From contig CAMZMU010000063.1 in the NCBI GenBank assembly GCA_947311845.1, positions 55,985,618 through 56,049,617 of the forward strand: a DNA stretch of 64,000 bases. Reading direction: 5' to 3'. This stretch comes from Poa pratensis (lineage: Eukaryota; Streptophyta; Magnoliopsida; Poales; Poaceae). A program made the translations under genes and the position numbers. The notes under the pieces were generated by a model. The model did no database searches. It had not been told where the DNA came from and worked only from the letters and a program-made list of their open reading frames with translations. Positions 11,012 through 23,231 of the stretch are shown here, piece after piece (within the stretch, counting starts at the first letter, position 1; every line of letters starts with the position of its first letter).

Positions 11012-13490
11012 AATACTGGCCATAGCTGAGCACTACCAGCATGTCGCGTTAGGCGTTTCTCCGCCGCCTATTACTCTCGTAAGTTTGTATGCTAAAATCT
11101 GGTCTCTTTCAGGAAATGAGGTGCTTGATACGTCATAGGCTGATATTCACTATATTTGCAATCGACTAATGTAACTAACTTTAGCGAGATACCAAAAGTT
11201 AATGAAACAAACCTTAAGCATGGCTTCATCATCAGTCACAAACTCACTCACACTCGAGGAGGATGGCTATGAATGTGAAACTTTTGGATAAATCTGTGGA
11301 TGTGAACCTTTTGGATATCGTTGCATACACGCTGCAGTCTATAACATCCGTGCAAATTGGAGTTATTCGACTATAGTAATTTATAACATGTAACAACATG
11401 TTTCTGAACACAAGTTTACTACATAGTTTTTCTATACAAGGTCAGCTTGAATAAGAACAATAACATAGCCCTAACTAAAATGCATTGGCAATTAGCCAAC
11501 ATAAATGAGATATATAAGGTTGCAGCTAAAATATTTTTGAGGAACATAAGACATAAACATCAATTACTGACAAGACTAACAGTGTGCATAAGGACATGCC
11601 AATAATGTGGAGAACATTGTAGGTCTATCTTGTTTGGGCAGATGTTGATAAATTGGTCATACTTAGTTCTGAATTGTTGAAAGAGTGAAGCTCGTAAGTG
11701 TTCGTGGAAATGGCAAGTACGACATGTTTTGTTGTTGTAAGTGGGAACGACATCTCAATCTACCGGGCGACACGGGACAAGAAGAGCAGAGGCCATGAGA
11801 AATCCGGTGCGATGAGACGAGAACCCTGGCTTCCTCCTGCAACGTGCTAATAGAACGGGCTCACGTGCAGGCCCCAGCGGGTCGGGAACCAACCAGACAC
11901 TAACACTGCTCTCTCCCGTTTCATACTGTATTTGCCAGGGCGACGGGCGGGCATCTCTCTATCCTCATTCCTCAGCTGCGTTCTGCTTTAAACAAAGAAG
12001 AAACTGAAACCGTCTTCCTCCCGCATGTGGCTGTTCGATCAGCTGTACAAGTACAATGTCAGGGGCCATTAATGGCGAGCCCTTGCTGGTCATGTAACGT
12101 GCGGGCGCGACCGATGCTGGCTTCGTGCGAAACCGTGTCGCAGCTGCGACCGACGGCGACGACGACCCCGGTTAGCTCGCTCGGCACCCGCGATGCCGGC
12201 CGGCGCCATGGTTCGCGTGACTACTTCGTACTGAAACCTTCAAGCAACAACGTCGTGCCGGCGTGAAGGATGTGCTGTCTCCGGCCGGCCGTAGCCAGGA
12301 AAGGAACGGCATATCTGTTGTGTTGCTTCCAGCAGTTTATCCTATTGTTTTTGCCGAGAAGAGCGGTTCCAGGTTACCACATGACGCTCTCACACGATAT
12401 TTCTGACGGCATGGGTGAAGAGTGTTTCTGAATTTAGGGGCAGGGCGGGCATCCGCACCCAACGCATTATGCGTGCTCAAGTGCAGCACCGTGGATCGGA
12501 GCTGGCGATTCGAAGCCCGCTACCTGCACAGCAAAGATGCCCAGCTAGACGAGCCACCGGTTGGTTATTGGGCATGTCCCCGGCAGATGGCACGAGCTGG
12601 ACCCGACAGCACGTGACTTTCTCACGCGACTTCAGTTTGAGAGGGCTACGTCCTCGAACCGTAACTGTGATGATTACTTATAAGCCAATGGTGACGGTAA
12701 CGTGTTGGCGACAGAGGGAACACGAAAGGTACTGTTGGTTAAGCAGTTTCTGTTACTGCAGATGTTACCGTCTCGCTTTCCTCTCAAAGGAAATATGCTG
12801 GTACTGCAGAGCGATGCTAAAGTTCATGGCGTTTCAGGTACCGGCCGGCGATCGATCAAACGGGATCTCGAGGTTCAGTTCACCTACCTAGCTGACGACT
12901 TTGGGGTCAGAAAAGACGAGCTTTTTGTTGGTCTCAGGCTGGAGACCTGGACTCAGGTGCAGGCATCCACATACTCAATTTGCATCCACATAATCCAATT
13001 TTCTAACGCTTTTTTTTGGATCAAGACAAAGCTTCAACGCTCGCCGGCCTGAATCTGGGCGGTGGATTTGATCCAAGAGCTCCCCAGGCTAGCATATTCT
13101 GTTTTCGATCACAAAAGCCAAATTTCCGCTCAATCTAGCAAGTTCTCCGGGCAATGTAGAGAACGTGGATTTTTGTCAAGGAATGTGCGGCATCTGAATT
13201 CCAGGGGTTCCTGTCAAGAACCGGGCCAAAAAGAATGGAGATTTCCCAATTTGCAATTCCAGGTGGTTGCTGTCAAGAACACGGCCAAAACAATGAAGAT
13301 TTTGCAATTTGTAACACCAGGTTCCAAATCTTTCGAAAGACGCAGGTGAACGCACGCACGCACAAGCTGCATCTCGATCGGGGATAATATACTACTTACT
13401 TGTACTACTATATACAAACTGAATTATGTCCAAACATGAAAGCTAACGCAAAATGTTCCTCAAATTTCGACTGGAGCTGCTCGGTGGGCA
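11012..13490. other. No supported gene; GC-rich transcribed-looking tract
   Basis: 11700-13400 is richer in GC and CpG than the flanks and lies 3' of the DUF241 gene. Open frames at 12027-12266 and 12415-12891 match no family I recognise. A 60-bp imperfect tandem repeat (CCAGG.GGTT.CTGTCAAGAAC..GGCCAAAA) occurs at about 13200 and 13260. It could be a long 3' region or a noncoding transcript, but I see no decisive signal. Confidence 0.4.
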
Positions 13491-14522
13491 TCAGAATGTC
13501 GGGCTGAGGATGTTGAGCAAGGAGACCCTCGTGTTGACCAGAGCCCGGAACACCTTCTCGCCGCTGGAGTCGACGCTGGCGATGCACCGTTCCAGGTTGT
13601 CGTGGAGCTCGAGCGCGGCCTTCCGCGCCCTCTCCTCCGGCTTCATCACGCGGGCCTCGGGCCGGAGCTGCGCCGTGGACGAGGTCGACGCGTTGTCGTC
13701 CTCGCTGGCGCGGCGACTCTGCTTGCCGGCCGACCGGCGCTTCGCGCGGGACATCCAGCGCACGAGGTCGGCCACCCACCACACGCGCTGGTGGCTATTT
13801 CTGGTGGCGGCGAATCTGGAGGGGGCGGTGATCGTGGTCCAGCAGGGCGTGGAGGCGACGTCGACGCGGGCGGCGGCGGCGGCGTTGGAGAGGGATGCGA
13901 CGCCGGAGAAGACGGCGGCGGAGGCGGAGGCCACGGCGACGGTGGAGTCGGCGACGGCCGCGACGAGGGCGGCCGTCTCGGGGCTGAGGTCCTCGGGGAG
14001 CGCCTGGGGGGCCTTGGTTGCGACGGCACGGGCGGCGGCGGCGAGGCGGGGCAGGTCGCGCCCGGCGGCACGGCGCTGCGCGCGCGCGGCCGACGCGAGG
14101 CGGGCCGGGTCGCCCCCGCGGCGGATAGCGGCGCGCGTCTCGGCCTGGAGCGCGGCGAGGGAGACGAGGGACTCGCGGAAGCTGCCGTGCGCGTCGGCGA
14201 GGCGGAGGAAGTCGTCGAGGAGGCGGTCGGCGAGCGGGGAGGTGGCCAGGCGGCGGAGGGGCTCCTGCGCCTGCGGGTGGTGGAGGAGGTCGGAGAGGGA
14301 GGTGAGCACGCGCACGACCTGCGTGGCGGCCGCGGATGGCTGCGGCGCGCTGCTGAGAAGGAGGCGGAGCGCGGCGACGTCGTCGTCGAGCTGGAGGACG
14401 AGCGGGTGGAAGCGGCAGGGGAGGCTGGCGGAGCGGACGCGGTAGGCGGCGGCCAGCTTGCCGTTGGCGGTGGCCGCCGCCCTCGGGGTCGGGAAGGAGA
14501 TGGTGCGGCGGTACCCGGCCAT
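13491..14522 (-). CDS. DUF241-family protein, intact single exon
   Basis: The 343-residue uninterrupted reading frame starts at the ATG at 14522-14520 and ends at TGA 13493-13491. Residues about 29-50 contain RSASLPCRFHPLVLQLDDDV, which matches the hallmark R-S-x-S-L-P-x-R-x-H-P-L segment near the N terminus of DUF241 (PF03087) plant proteins. The C terminus, VFRALVNTRVSLLNIL, matches the conserved family ending with R-x-L-x-x-T-R-V-S-L-L-N-I. Size and lack of introns fit the family. The middle is helical and very rich in Ala, Arg and Leu. No membrane segment or signal peptide is seen. Molecular function in this family is largely undefined. The strong GC bias creates long overlapping frames on the other strand, which I treat as shadows. 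Related grass genes are often single copy or small clusters; no second copy is present here. Confidence 0.85.
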   Translation of the reverse strand: MAGYRRTISFPTPRAAATANGKLAAAYRVRSASLPCRFHPLVLQLDDDVAALRLLLSSAPQPSAAATQVVRVLTSLSDLLHHPQAQEPLRRLATSPLADRLLDDFLRLADAHGSFRESLVSLAALQAETRAAIRRGGDPARLASAARAQRRAAGRDLPRLAAAARAVATKAPQALPEDLSPETAALVAAVADSTVAVASASAAVFSGVASLSNAAAAARVDVASTPCWTTITAPSRFAATRNSHQRVWWVADLVRWMSRAKRRSAGKQSRRASEDDNASTSSTAQLRPEARVMKPEERARKAALELHDNLERCIASVDSSGEKVFRALVNTRVSLLNILSPTF

Positions 14523-14657
14523 CCTGCTGTGCTCTGTTGGCCCGAGCGGCGTGCGTTTTGAAAGCTGGGCGTTGGGGCCTACGCTACGAGTAGGAGAGGA
14601 ACGCGTGCGTGACTACTAGGGCTGGTGGTTTGCCAACGCCACCGTGGTCGCGTGTGT

Positions 14658-14666
14658 TATATAAAG
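14658..14666 (-). promoter_or_regulatory. Possible TATA box of the DUF241 gene
   Basis: TTTATATAA read on the minus strand lies about 136-144 bases upstream of the ATG at 14522. The sequence is nearly palindromic, so orientation is not proven. No competing plus-strand gene follows. Confidence 0.4.
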
Positions 14667-15060
14667 GTCACATTGACTGCCTCCCGTGCGTTGCAGAGGC
14701 AGGCAGTCACGGCGCGCACATCGCCGTTATGCTCAACGTGTTTCACTTTTGGAGCACGGCGTGGGGTCCACTCGCCGTCGGTGTGGTGGATCTGGTTTCT
14801 TGGGGAACGCGCGCATATTCCGTGATCGGCGGAGTGGCAGGCATTTCGCCACGGAGGAAGTATGGCCTGGCTCCGTGGCTCGTCCGTTTGTGGGCGTCAT
14901 CGAGCTCGCGCCACCCGATTCCGTTTGTGCTGCGGTAATGCCTTGGCTGAGGATCACGAGGGCGTCAGGTAGTATAACTGTCGGTCTGTGACTGTGTGTG
15001 TGCATATCAGCAACCTGAGTCCGTGTGTCGTTACGAAAAAAACACAAAAACGTACACCCT
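14667..15060. other. No recognisable gene
   Basis: Upstream region of the DUF241 gene, moderately GC-rich. It is followed at 15057-15120 by one arm of a Stowaway-like element (CCCTCCGTCCAAAAATAAGTG) whose other arm is not recognisable. Confidence 0.45.
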
Positions 15061-15132
15061 CCGTCCAAAAATAAGTGTCTCAAATTTGACAAAAAGTGAA
15101 TGTATCTATATAGTGAGTACTTAAAAAGTTAG

Positions 15133-15486
15133 TTTTCTGCAACATCGCGGGTGCTCCACCTTTGTGTCGTGTGGGCGACAAGGTTGCTCACGGTGTTGGT
15201 CGTCGTCGTCGGGGCTCCTGGTGGGTTCGTCGCTTTCATCTACGTTGGAGCGTCCCGTATCTGCTCCTTCCATAGCAGCTTCTTCTCTCCAGCTTGGGTG
15301 GATGGCTGACTGACTAGTTGCGGAGTGGTGTTTGGAGCTTGGCTCGGTTGTGCTCAAGGTTGTGGGGGCTTCGCCTCGTGGGGTTGTGTTGTTGTATGGT
15401 TTTCGCCCGGTTTCTTCCGATAATAAACCGGACACCTTCTGCTTAATAAATGGATAAGACAAAGGTTTTGTCTTCGGTTTCAAAAA
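15133..15486 (+). mobile_element. 5'-truncated LINE 3' end
   Basis: The 10-bp direct repeat AAAAAGTTAG flanks the insertion (15123-15132 and 15487-15496). The right end is a poly(A) run preceded by a sequence like grass LINE 3' UTRs (TTAATAAATGGATAAGACAAAGGTTTTGTC). Only the 3' terminal 354 bp are present, so nothing is coding. Confidence 0.82.
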
Positions 15487-15496
15487 AAAAAGTTAG

Positions 15497-16556
15497 GACC
15501 ATGATCATGAGGATTTTCTGAAGCGCTTAATGGGACCGTTCTGTGGTTTCAACAAAAAATATGTTGGTTTTATGAAACTATGTTTTTTTCTTCCAGGAAA
15601 TTTGAGGGTACTACATATGAGTACAACCTTGCTTTTTTATTTATTTGATGTCTGCTTTCACGTTTTTTTAACCATTTATTAATCAGTAATGCTACACCTA
15701 CGGACGAATCAACTCACGGAAATCTTACGCGCTGACAAGGGCATGCGACGTGGTGCCAACGTGGATAAGTTGTGCTCCCTCGAAAGAAAAACCGGCGAAG
15801 GAAATTAACAAAATCCCCATCGCTCCGGTAGTGCCCAGCCTCTTGGGCGGCGGCGTGACGACCTAGCGCCCGTGGGCGCCGGCGTGGCGAGCGGCAGCGT
15901 GGTGACCTGGCGCACTCCGGAGGCGGCGGTGCCAGCTCCCAATCGTTGGTAACAGAGCGGCGAGCTCTTGGTCGTAGTCGGCGGCGCGGCGAGCTCGTTC
16001 TCGTCAAGCGCTACTGATCGCTACAGGCGCAGCGGCGAGCTCAATATTTCCCCAGTGTGCTGGCGGTGCCGGCAGAGGGAAGCGTCAACTTCCGTCGCTA
16101 TGTCCTTCTCAGCAGCGTTATTGGTCTATTGGTCGTCACTCGTCAGCGGCGGCCTGCCGAGCTCGCCCTATTCAGAAGCAGATGGACAACCTCCCTCTCT
16201 CCAGCAAATGGTGGTCTGAGACTAAAGTGTTTGGATTTTGGAAGCAGTAGCAGCTCTTGGGATCTATCGTTGGAAACAGATTCTGGTTCCATCTGTTTGG
16301 ATTTTTAGTGTCAAATGTATGAGAAATTGATTGGCAAAATGCTGCATTTGGTAGCTTTGTTCTGCTAAAGATAAGTGAGATAATGTATGGTGTGATTATG
16401 AATAAGAAATTTTGATTGGAAATTGTGTTCTGTTATCTTGATTGGCAAATGTGAGATAATGTACATACGTTCGAGTTTGAACTTGAAACAATATGCTTGT
16501 ACATTTTCCTAGAATTGGAGGCATGACCTCGGCCTGATCCGAGTAATAGCGTGGAC
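15497..16556. other. No supported gene
   Basis: A GC-rich patch at 15720-16220 gives overlapping frames on both strands with no recognisable domain. The rest is AT-rich. Confidence 0.4.
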
Positions 16557-16866
16557 GTCCGTCGAAAGCGAGGAGCTCGGCCAGCGGCACAATGACGAGG
16601 TCTTGCTGTGGGTTGTGGAAGATGCGGAGCGACCTGCCCGACGCGGGCTGGTCCTTCACGATGGCGCGGTTGAGGCAGCTCGAGCGCCGTGGATGATCTG
16701 AACAAGGGCATCCGTCGACGACGAGCAGCTCAGCCGGCAGCACGACCGCGAGGTATCGTTGTGGGTTGAAGAAGATGCAGAGTGACCAGCGCGACGACGG
16801 CCGCCCGGCCGTTCACGACGGCGCGGTTTAGGCAGTTCGGCCGCCGTGGGTGATCTGAACAAGGGC
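16557..16866 (-). repeat. 155-bp tandem duplication of a coding-like segment
   Basis: Two imperfect copies (16557-16709 and 16710-16866) each begin TCCGTCGA and end GATCTGAACAAGGGCA. In one minus frame both encode the related peptides HNPQQDLVIVPLAELLAFDG and HNPQRYLAVVLPAELLVVDG, so the ancestor was probably coding. I cannot name the protein with confidence. The array lies just outside the 3' end of the large Helitron. Confidence 0.65.
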
Positions 16867-16916
16867 AAACCTTCTGCAGAAGTTCCAGCCTTTTGTTGCT
16901 TAACTAGATTCGAACG

Positions 16917-16932
16917 GCGCGGCTCGCCGCGC
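16917..16932 (-). other. Helitron 3' terminal hairpin
   Basis: A perfect 7-bp stem with a 2-base loop, located nine bases before the CTAG terminus on the minus strand. This is the expected replication terminator of a Helitron. Confidence 0.75.
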
Positions 16933-18237
16933 GGCGTTTGTTTCTTCTTTGAATTACTTGCCCGTGGTTACCACCATTCAAACAGATCATTTAAAGGATA
17001 ATTTTACTCGAATGAGTTTGATCGTATCTGAAATCGTATGTGAAATGAGTAGGTATAATGAAATCCTACAACATGGAGATGCAAACGATGTATACATAGT
17101 ATAGTTTAACGAATCCTCAGACGATTCAAAGAGCTTCAATTTTCGAACTACGACAAACTGCCATAAACATGGATAGCCGAATCACGGGAACATACCTACT
17201 TGATCATAGTTCTCGTCACTACATATTAACCACCGATATGCATTGGAGGTGGCACATAACAGAGTACTATAATGAAAGGTTTCACAGTTAAGGTGTATAG
17301 TAATCAATCAGTGCCACAAGTTCAAACAGTGAAATTACAGTGGAAGTAAATTACATGGTTGTAGGAATGGCACAATAGAGTACTATAATGAAAGGTTTCA
17401 CAGTTAAGGTCTATAGGTTTCAGGATTTGTCAAAATACTTATACTGGCTACCCTATTCTTTGATGTTTTTTCAAACATTCAAATCAGCTATGTTTGTGCT
17501 CTGCTATTTGGAATAAAAGCAGCAAAATAACAAAGGAAGTGGTCTAATTCACATTCACGCTACATTTTGTCCTATTGTTCGTCTTACTGATCAAAAGGAA
17601 AATAAACAAACAAATGTAAACCACAAACAAAAGGACACGTGTTATCTATGAATCTCATGGCAGCAATAAGAAATGCTAGCAAATTTGTACAAAGACCTAT
17701 GAGGAAGTAAGAAGAGGCCACAATGGGCAGGCTGCAGATTACCTTTAAAGCGAGCATAGCAGTGGGCCTTAGGAGAGCAGTAATGGGAGCAATAATATCG
17801 TATATGAACACAAACTATGTCCATGTTAGAACCTTGCGTTTTTATCAGAAACATAGTTCTTATTCTTTGGAAAAGAATGGAACAGTTTGTTCAACAAAAT
17901 AGAGTAATAAACCCGAGGATGACATAATCCTCCAGGCGAAAAGGAAACAAGAAAGTAGCATCCCTCCATTGCCATCCTTGTACCTGAACCAGCGTGTCCC
18001 CAACTTCTCTTCTGAGCACAGATCGGACGAACATGCTATAGAAAGGAGAAGAGCATGAACACCTCATATCTGAGAGGTAAATCAAGCAAGAAACAGAAGG
18101 AGATATACGCGTAGCTGAACCCATATGCAAACTCTCCACACTGAACTCGTATGCAAACCATTGACAGAAATAATAAGGAGAAAGAGAGGAGAAGAAAGAA
18201 CAGAGGACGAAAATAGAAGAAATTGAAAGAAGCTAAC

Positions 18238-18840
18238 CTGGGCTGAACGCTCCACGCTGCAGCGAGCCATCCATGGAAGCCATCTGCGGAGAAGGGGCTG
18301 TGGAGGCCAGGGGCGAGGCCACAGGCTGCTGCCTGCTGTGGGTCGTCCTCCCCCACCCCACAGACCTGGGCGTGGAGCCTTGCGGCGCTCGGAATGGGGA
18401 ACAGAGGCGGGGCTGGCAATCACCTCACTGGCCACCACCGATGCCACCGCCGCCACCAGCGCCTCGACCGAATCCTCCGCCACCACCGGTGCCAGCTCCG
18501 CCTTCCAAAGCCGCCGCCGGCGCCACCTCCTGCACCACCGCCAGCGCCTCCTTCGAAACCACCGCCGGCGCCACCTCCGACACCGCCGCCGCCGCCTAAA
18601 CCTTCACCGAAGCCTCCATCTTTGCCGCCTCCCACGGCAAAGCCGCCGCCCTTGCCACCTCCGAATCCGCCGGCGGCTCCAGCTCCAGTGACGTGGTGGC
18701 GCGGCAAGGCGGCCGGCGGCGGAGACCGGCGGCCGGCGGCAGGGAGGAGGAGAAGGGGCGGGGCGGGAGCGCGAGGGCGCCAGGGGCAGGGTCGCAAGAG
18801 CTGGGCGTGGCGGCTAGGGTTTTCTACGCGTGGGGTGGAG
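18238..18840 (-). pseudogene. Captured glycine-rich protein exon
   Basis: Downstream of a TATA box at 18848-18841, the minus strand carries a long glycine-rich frame (roughly 18690-18420) of repeating GGG-A/F/K/V units. A further coding-like stretch, MASMDGSLQRGAFSPG, ends at a good splice donor (CCCAG|GTTAGC, exon end 18238). No ATG lies in frame between the TATA box and the glycine-rich part, and the frame changes before the donor. It therefore looks like a fragment of a promoter plus first exon rather than a full gene. The sequence to 17000 is AT-rich and intron-like. Identity of the donor gene is unknown, since low-complexity glycine repeats do not define a family. Its minus orientation matches the other fragments in this Helitron. 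Confidence 0.5.
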
Positions 18841-18848
18841 CTTATATA
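18841..18848 (-). promoter_or_regulatory. TATA box of the captured fragment
   Basis: TATATAAG on the minus strand, in a GC-rich upstream context. It would start transcripts near 18815, reading into the glycine-rich exon. Confidence 0.5.
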
Positions 18849-19408
18849 CCGCAGACGCGAAATGACCGTTCTGCCCAGAGCGGCTCCGTCGGAATAACGG
18901 GCACTGCCACCGCGCCCGCAGAGACACCGAATTCTCCAGCCACCAGGTCGATGACAGGTGGGTCCCGAAAAAATCTGGGGGCCACCGGCAGCGACACGGT
19001 GTAGCTCCGTGCGTGTACAAAAGGGCGCGCCGACCGGGGACATCTAGGAAACGGACGGCCAGGATCGCATCTGGGATGAGTTTCGACGGCCGAGGTTGTC
19101 TGAGCTATGAGGAGCGGGCTGGCCTGCCCAAGGATGTAGTCTTTAGATTAGCGGCAGGTGCGTGGATTTGTTAGTTGCTTAATTAGCGGCAGGTGCGTTG
19201 GCGCCGTGATTTTTTCCCTTCGTTCCACGTCAGAGCTGATCCTCGTCAGCGCGTAAAACGTCCGTAGCCATCCGTAGGTGTAGCATTTCCGTTTATTAAT
19301 TATCCGATTTCTTTTTGCGTGATTTGTACACCTATATGTGTGTATGGTTGTACTCCTCCCGTACCAAAATATAAGATGCTTGATTTTCGCTAACACCACA
19401 TGGGTGAG

Positions 19409-19560
19409 GCGTATGTAGCCTGAGGCATTGGAAAGAAATATATTCGACTAGGGTTTAAGGAACTGAAATATGCTTCAACATTTAACACCCAGTGGGTCCC
19501 GGATGCCAGAATACATAGAGAGAGAAAATACTACCATGCCCTATTGATGCGAAGGCCTAT
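19409..19560. repeat. Dispersed repeat, copy 1 (copy 2 at 21332-21490)
   Basis: About 150 bp beginning GTATGTAGCCTGAGGCAT are repeated with roughly 80 percent identity at 21332-21490 (GTGTATGTAGCGTGAGGCAT). Both copies end with TAGCTAGACTCACCC-like sequence. Each is adjacent to a Stowaway-type end: CTCCTCCCGTACCAAAATATA at about 19353, and the complete element at 21161-21284. Confidence 0.7.
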
Positions 19561-20087
19561 TGTAGCTAGACTCACCCTCGCGGGCCCCGCATGTCATACA
19601 CATGGAGGACGCAGAACGGCCGGTCAATCAAAATAATGGCTTCCTCACCGATTCCCAAGACGGCCGCATCTCTTTCCATGCACCGCCGGTGGCTAGGGGG
19701 TCAATGAACAACAACTCACTTGCGTGGTCATTGTACATACTATGAAGTACAACTTTGTTAGGCTATTAAGTTGTTGAGCTATTATTTTTGCTTATGTGGG
19801 TTGATGATGTACATTGCGCGTACCCATCCGATTAATTTTCTTTCCGCTCCGTTTCCGTTCCGAATCCGTGATCATATATATCCGCCACCGAATCCGCAAC
19901 CGTTCATTATCCGATTCGTTCCCAATCCGAGAAAAAAATGTGGCAAAAGATATGTTAGAGCCAAAATCCGATCTGATCCGTTTACATCCCATCGGCTGCT
20001 TTGCCTGCCTACTGCTACTGATTTATACTCTGAGGCTCCTGCTTCAGTTCCGCCATTCTTTCCCCACCGACCAGATCTCGAAGTTTG

Positions 20088-20530
20088 TCAAGGGCCGGTC
20101 CCGAAATTTCGAAGGCCCGAGGCAAAAATAGAACCCGACATTGGCGGAGGTTAGTGCAAGTCGGGGAGGGAGGCCACCGCCCCCCCTCCCATAAAGATTG
20201 GACCCTTAATAGTCTTTAGGCCCTTAATATCACTATCAAAATAAATCAATCTTTGAATATATGAAATAATTCAAAATTTATGCAAAATTAATATTCATCT
20301 CAAATAAGTTATAGATGTTAACTTAAAATTCCTTCATTTTCCTAGTATTATTGGATATACATTGTATTGATGATGTGATGGCCCTAAATTAGTAGTTATT
20401 TTTATGATATATACATCACAAAGTAGGTTTGTGATTTATGAGTTGGACATAATAACAATTTTGTTTCACTGTTTTTGCACTCATTTTAAATTAGTAGTGA
20501 TTTTTGAAGAAAAAAATTAGGGCCGTCATA
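20088..20530. mobile_element. Unclassified element fragment, copy 1
   Basis: The sequence from GGGCCGGTCCCGAAATTTCG through AGTTATAGATGTTAACTTAAAATTCCTTC to ATTAGGGCC is repeated at 28232-28960 with moderate divergence. The GGCCGGTCC end resembles some plant hAT elements, but no target duplication is seen. Confidence 0.55.
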
Positions 20531-20554
20531 AATTAGTAGCTCGTGGCTTCGGCC

Positions 20555-20885
20555 CTCGGTGGTGTGCCTTGGTGGCGATGCTATTAAGAACCTCCAGTTC
20601 TAGGATCCTGATCAATGGAAGCCCATTCAGGACAGTCTGGCACGTGAGGGGACTCTGGCAAGGAGGTCCAGTGTCCCTCGCGTTCTTTCTGCTGGTAATT
20701 GAAGTGGTCAATGCCCTGGTGGGATCAGGAGGGAATTTTCCAACCCCTCCAACAATGGGGAGTCAAGCACCAGGTGTCGTTTTTCGCATATGATGTGGCA
20801 CTATTCTTAAGCCCTTGCAACACTGACATGCACACCATTAGGGAGCTGCTAACCCTCTTCGGGAGTCTCCGGGCTGAAAGCTAAT
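20555..20885 (+). pseudogene. LINE reverse transcriptase fragment
   Basis: Two adjacent plus frames encode SSSRILINGSPFRTVWHVRG followed by LWQGGPVSLAFFLL, and then FAYDVALFLSPCNTDMHTI. These correspond to the non-LTR reverse transcriptase blocks around RGLRQGDPLSP and the catalytic YADD box. Here the box reads FAYD, so a catalytic aspartate context is altered. A frame change lies between the blocks near 20740. It is a dead fragment of about 330 bp inside the large Helitron. Confidence 0.8.
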
Positions 20886-21160
20886 CTACTACGGATCTTC
20901 CCATGCCAAGTTGCAAATTTGACTATGAATTGTATTTAGATAAAAATAGTTTAAAGTATATGAAATTAAACTTTTTTCTAAGACAAATATAATGGTACCA
21001 TATATAAATTCTCAATTCATATAATTTTGTTTATATTAGTAGTCAAAGTCGTACATTAAATACCGTGCAAACGAAAACGAGCATTATATTTTGGTCACAT
21101 GGACTATTTGTTCATCAATGTCCTTTGTAAGACATTGACCCTAGGTATATATATTATGTA

Positions 21161-21284
21161 CTCCCTCCGTTCCAAATTACTTGAGTTGGGTTTGTCTAGA
21201 TACGGATGTATCTAGACACTAAACAAGTATAGATACATCCGTATTTGGACAAAACCAAATCAAGTAATTTGGAAACGGAGGGAG
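21161..21284. mobile_element. Stowaway MITE
   Basis: Ends CTCCCTCCGTTCCAAATTAC and GTAATTTGGAAACGGAGGGAG are inverted, with TA on each side (21159-21160 and 21285-21286). Length is 124 bp. Confidence 0.93.
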
Positions 21285-21286
21285 TA

Positions 21287-23231
21287 ATAGTGATGTGGGA
21301 GGCAACTCACCGCCAACTATAAAACTCGGAGTGTATGTAGCGTGAGGCATAGGTAAGAAATTTATTTGACTCGGGTGTAAGGAAATGAAATCTGCTTCAC
21401 CGTTTAACACCACCCGTGGGTCTCGAATGTCAGAATACGTAGAGAAAGTCTGTCATATTGATGCGCAAGCCTATTTTAGCTAGACTCACCCCTTTCAGTG
21501 TTTACATCCGAGCCTAGCATAGAAGATATGTTTTTAACCATTATTATTTGTACAACGCTGCACATGCTCTTAGTATGAAATATTTGTGTTTTTTTTGAAA
21601 AAAAAACGATGAAAGGAGCAAGCAAGCATGCTCCCAATTTCATTATTCGTGAAACATGTGTTTTTTTATGTGACTAGTAGCTTTGCACGTGCACGCACGT
21701 CTCTACATGACACATCTTATGTTATTATGATTCTAATTCCTTTGACTCTAAGGTCCTGACCTCCCCTCCCCTACGTTGCTACGGTTAGTGAGACATGTGA
21801 ATTTGCGTTATCATATTTTTTGATATATGTCCTATTTGCTCATACCCCTAACCATAAAAAACTAAATTGACAAAAAAAAATCATGTAAAAGAATTATTTC
21901 ATTATCAACGGTGAGACGTATCGTAATTAGTTCATTACTCATGTTTTCACAGGGATTTTACGTATTATTTTCACGTCTTGTTATCATAAGAGACATGGAG
22001 CGTTCAAACAACTTCTATGATATCAGCATATCTGCACAACATGTGCTCATTGATTCGTTTAAGGTTTTGGAAAAAGAAAGTTGAAAAAGATACATGGTTA
22101 TACAAACAATATTACAGACAATACCTTCTTAGGATCGTGTGAAAGAAGTATCAGGGAACATGCAGAAAATAATCTGGCTTGTACAGATAGATCTAACTCT
22201 TGCAAAATAAAGATCTTTCAGGAAACAAAACAAACCATTGAAAAGCATTCCGACTTTCAATTGGGAAATAACAAGGTTACATAGTTGAATAAGTCACAGA
22301 TACACAAATGAAAATAAACAGAGGGAAAAGGACTTGGCAATCCCATGAATAGATTTGCAAAGTCCTTACACTTTAAGCAAACCTCTCACATACATGCTTT
22401 CATTTTTCTAGCGAGAACTTCCAACTGCATGGGGTGCCTGCTAGGTTGGTTCTTGAATCTCATCCATCTTGGAATCCATTTATGCATGAACACCATAAAC
22501 TAATTTGTCATCAGTATGCGTAGCTTTTCCAAATTGACCAGAGATCATAATCAAATGGTTTTTGACAAGTAATGTTCACTAAACTCAATCAAACCATTTG
22601 TGGTATAAGTACATGGGAAAGTGCATGCTTCAGACAGGACAACACACACTTCATCATTTTGTTTAAAATGAAGCCCTCATTTAGCTGTGCAAAATAGTCA
22701 CCTATGATGAGGGCACAAATATTAAGCCAGCCGAACATGGTTGTGTCTTTCCATCCTCACAATGACATATCCATGCCTCTCATTGCCACCAAATGATATT
22801 CTCAAGTTCTCAACAAATATCAAATATGCCGGAGTTAAATAAACCAATGAGCCAAAATAATTTATTAAATATATCAGGTTAATGGAAAAAAAAGGAGAAC
22901 AGAAGCAACAATTGATGGTTCAGACATAACAATTGGTACTTATGCTATATTGGAGATCGGATATTTATGCTATATTGGAGATCGGATATTTATGCAATAG
23001 TGCTCAATGTAACTGATAAGTAGTGTACTTCATGCATGATTTTGTGTTTCGTTACCAGAGAAATTGATGTAAAACTACAGCCAAACTTACAACTACTCTT
23101 GGCCTTGCTTTGTACTGAAAACAATAGAGCAATAATGAGACTTATTCACTCGCAAAAAAAAAAAAAAAAAAAGAGACCTATTGACCCTAAGCAATCAGAT
23201 ATGAAATGAGTTGCACATTGTTCTGATGGCA
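21287..23231. other. AT-rich Helitron interior without a gene
   Basis: Apart from the repeat copy at 21332-21490 I see no coding signal. An 18-base direct repeat unit (GATCGGATATTTATGC) occurs at 22954 and 22980, and a poly(A) run lies at 23154-23172. Confidence 0.5.

Noticed and set aside
13453..14561. Long plus-strand open frames (330 and 319 aa) opposite the DUF241 gene
   Set aside because: They are antisense shadows created by GC-rich third positions. Their translations are low-complexity Arg/Gly/Ala runs, whereas the minus frame has family motifs at both ends.
18394..18897. Proline-rich protein on the plus strand
   Set aside because: It is the complement of the glycine-rich minus frame. 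The TATA box and splice donor are both on the minus strand.
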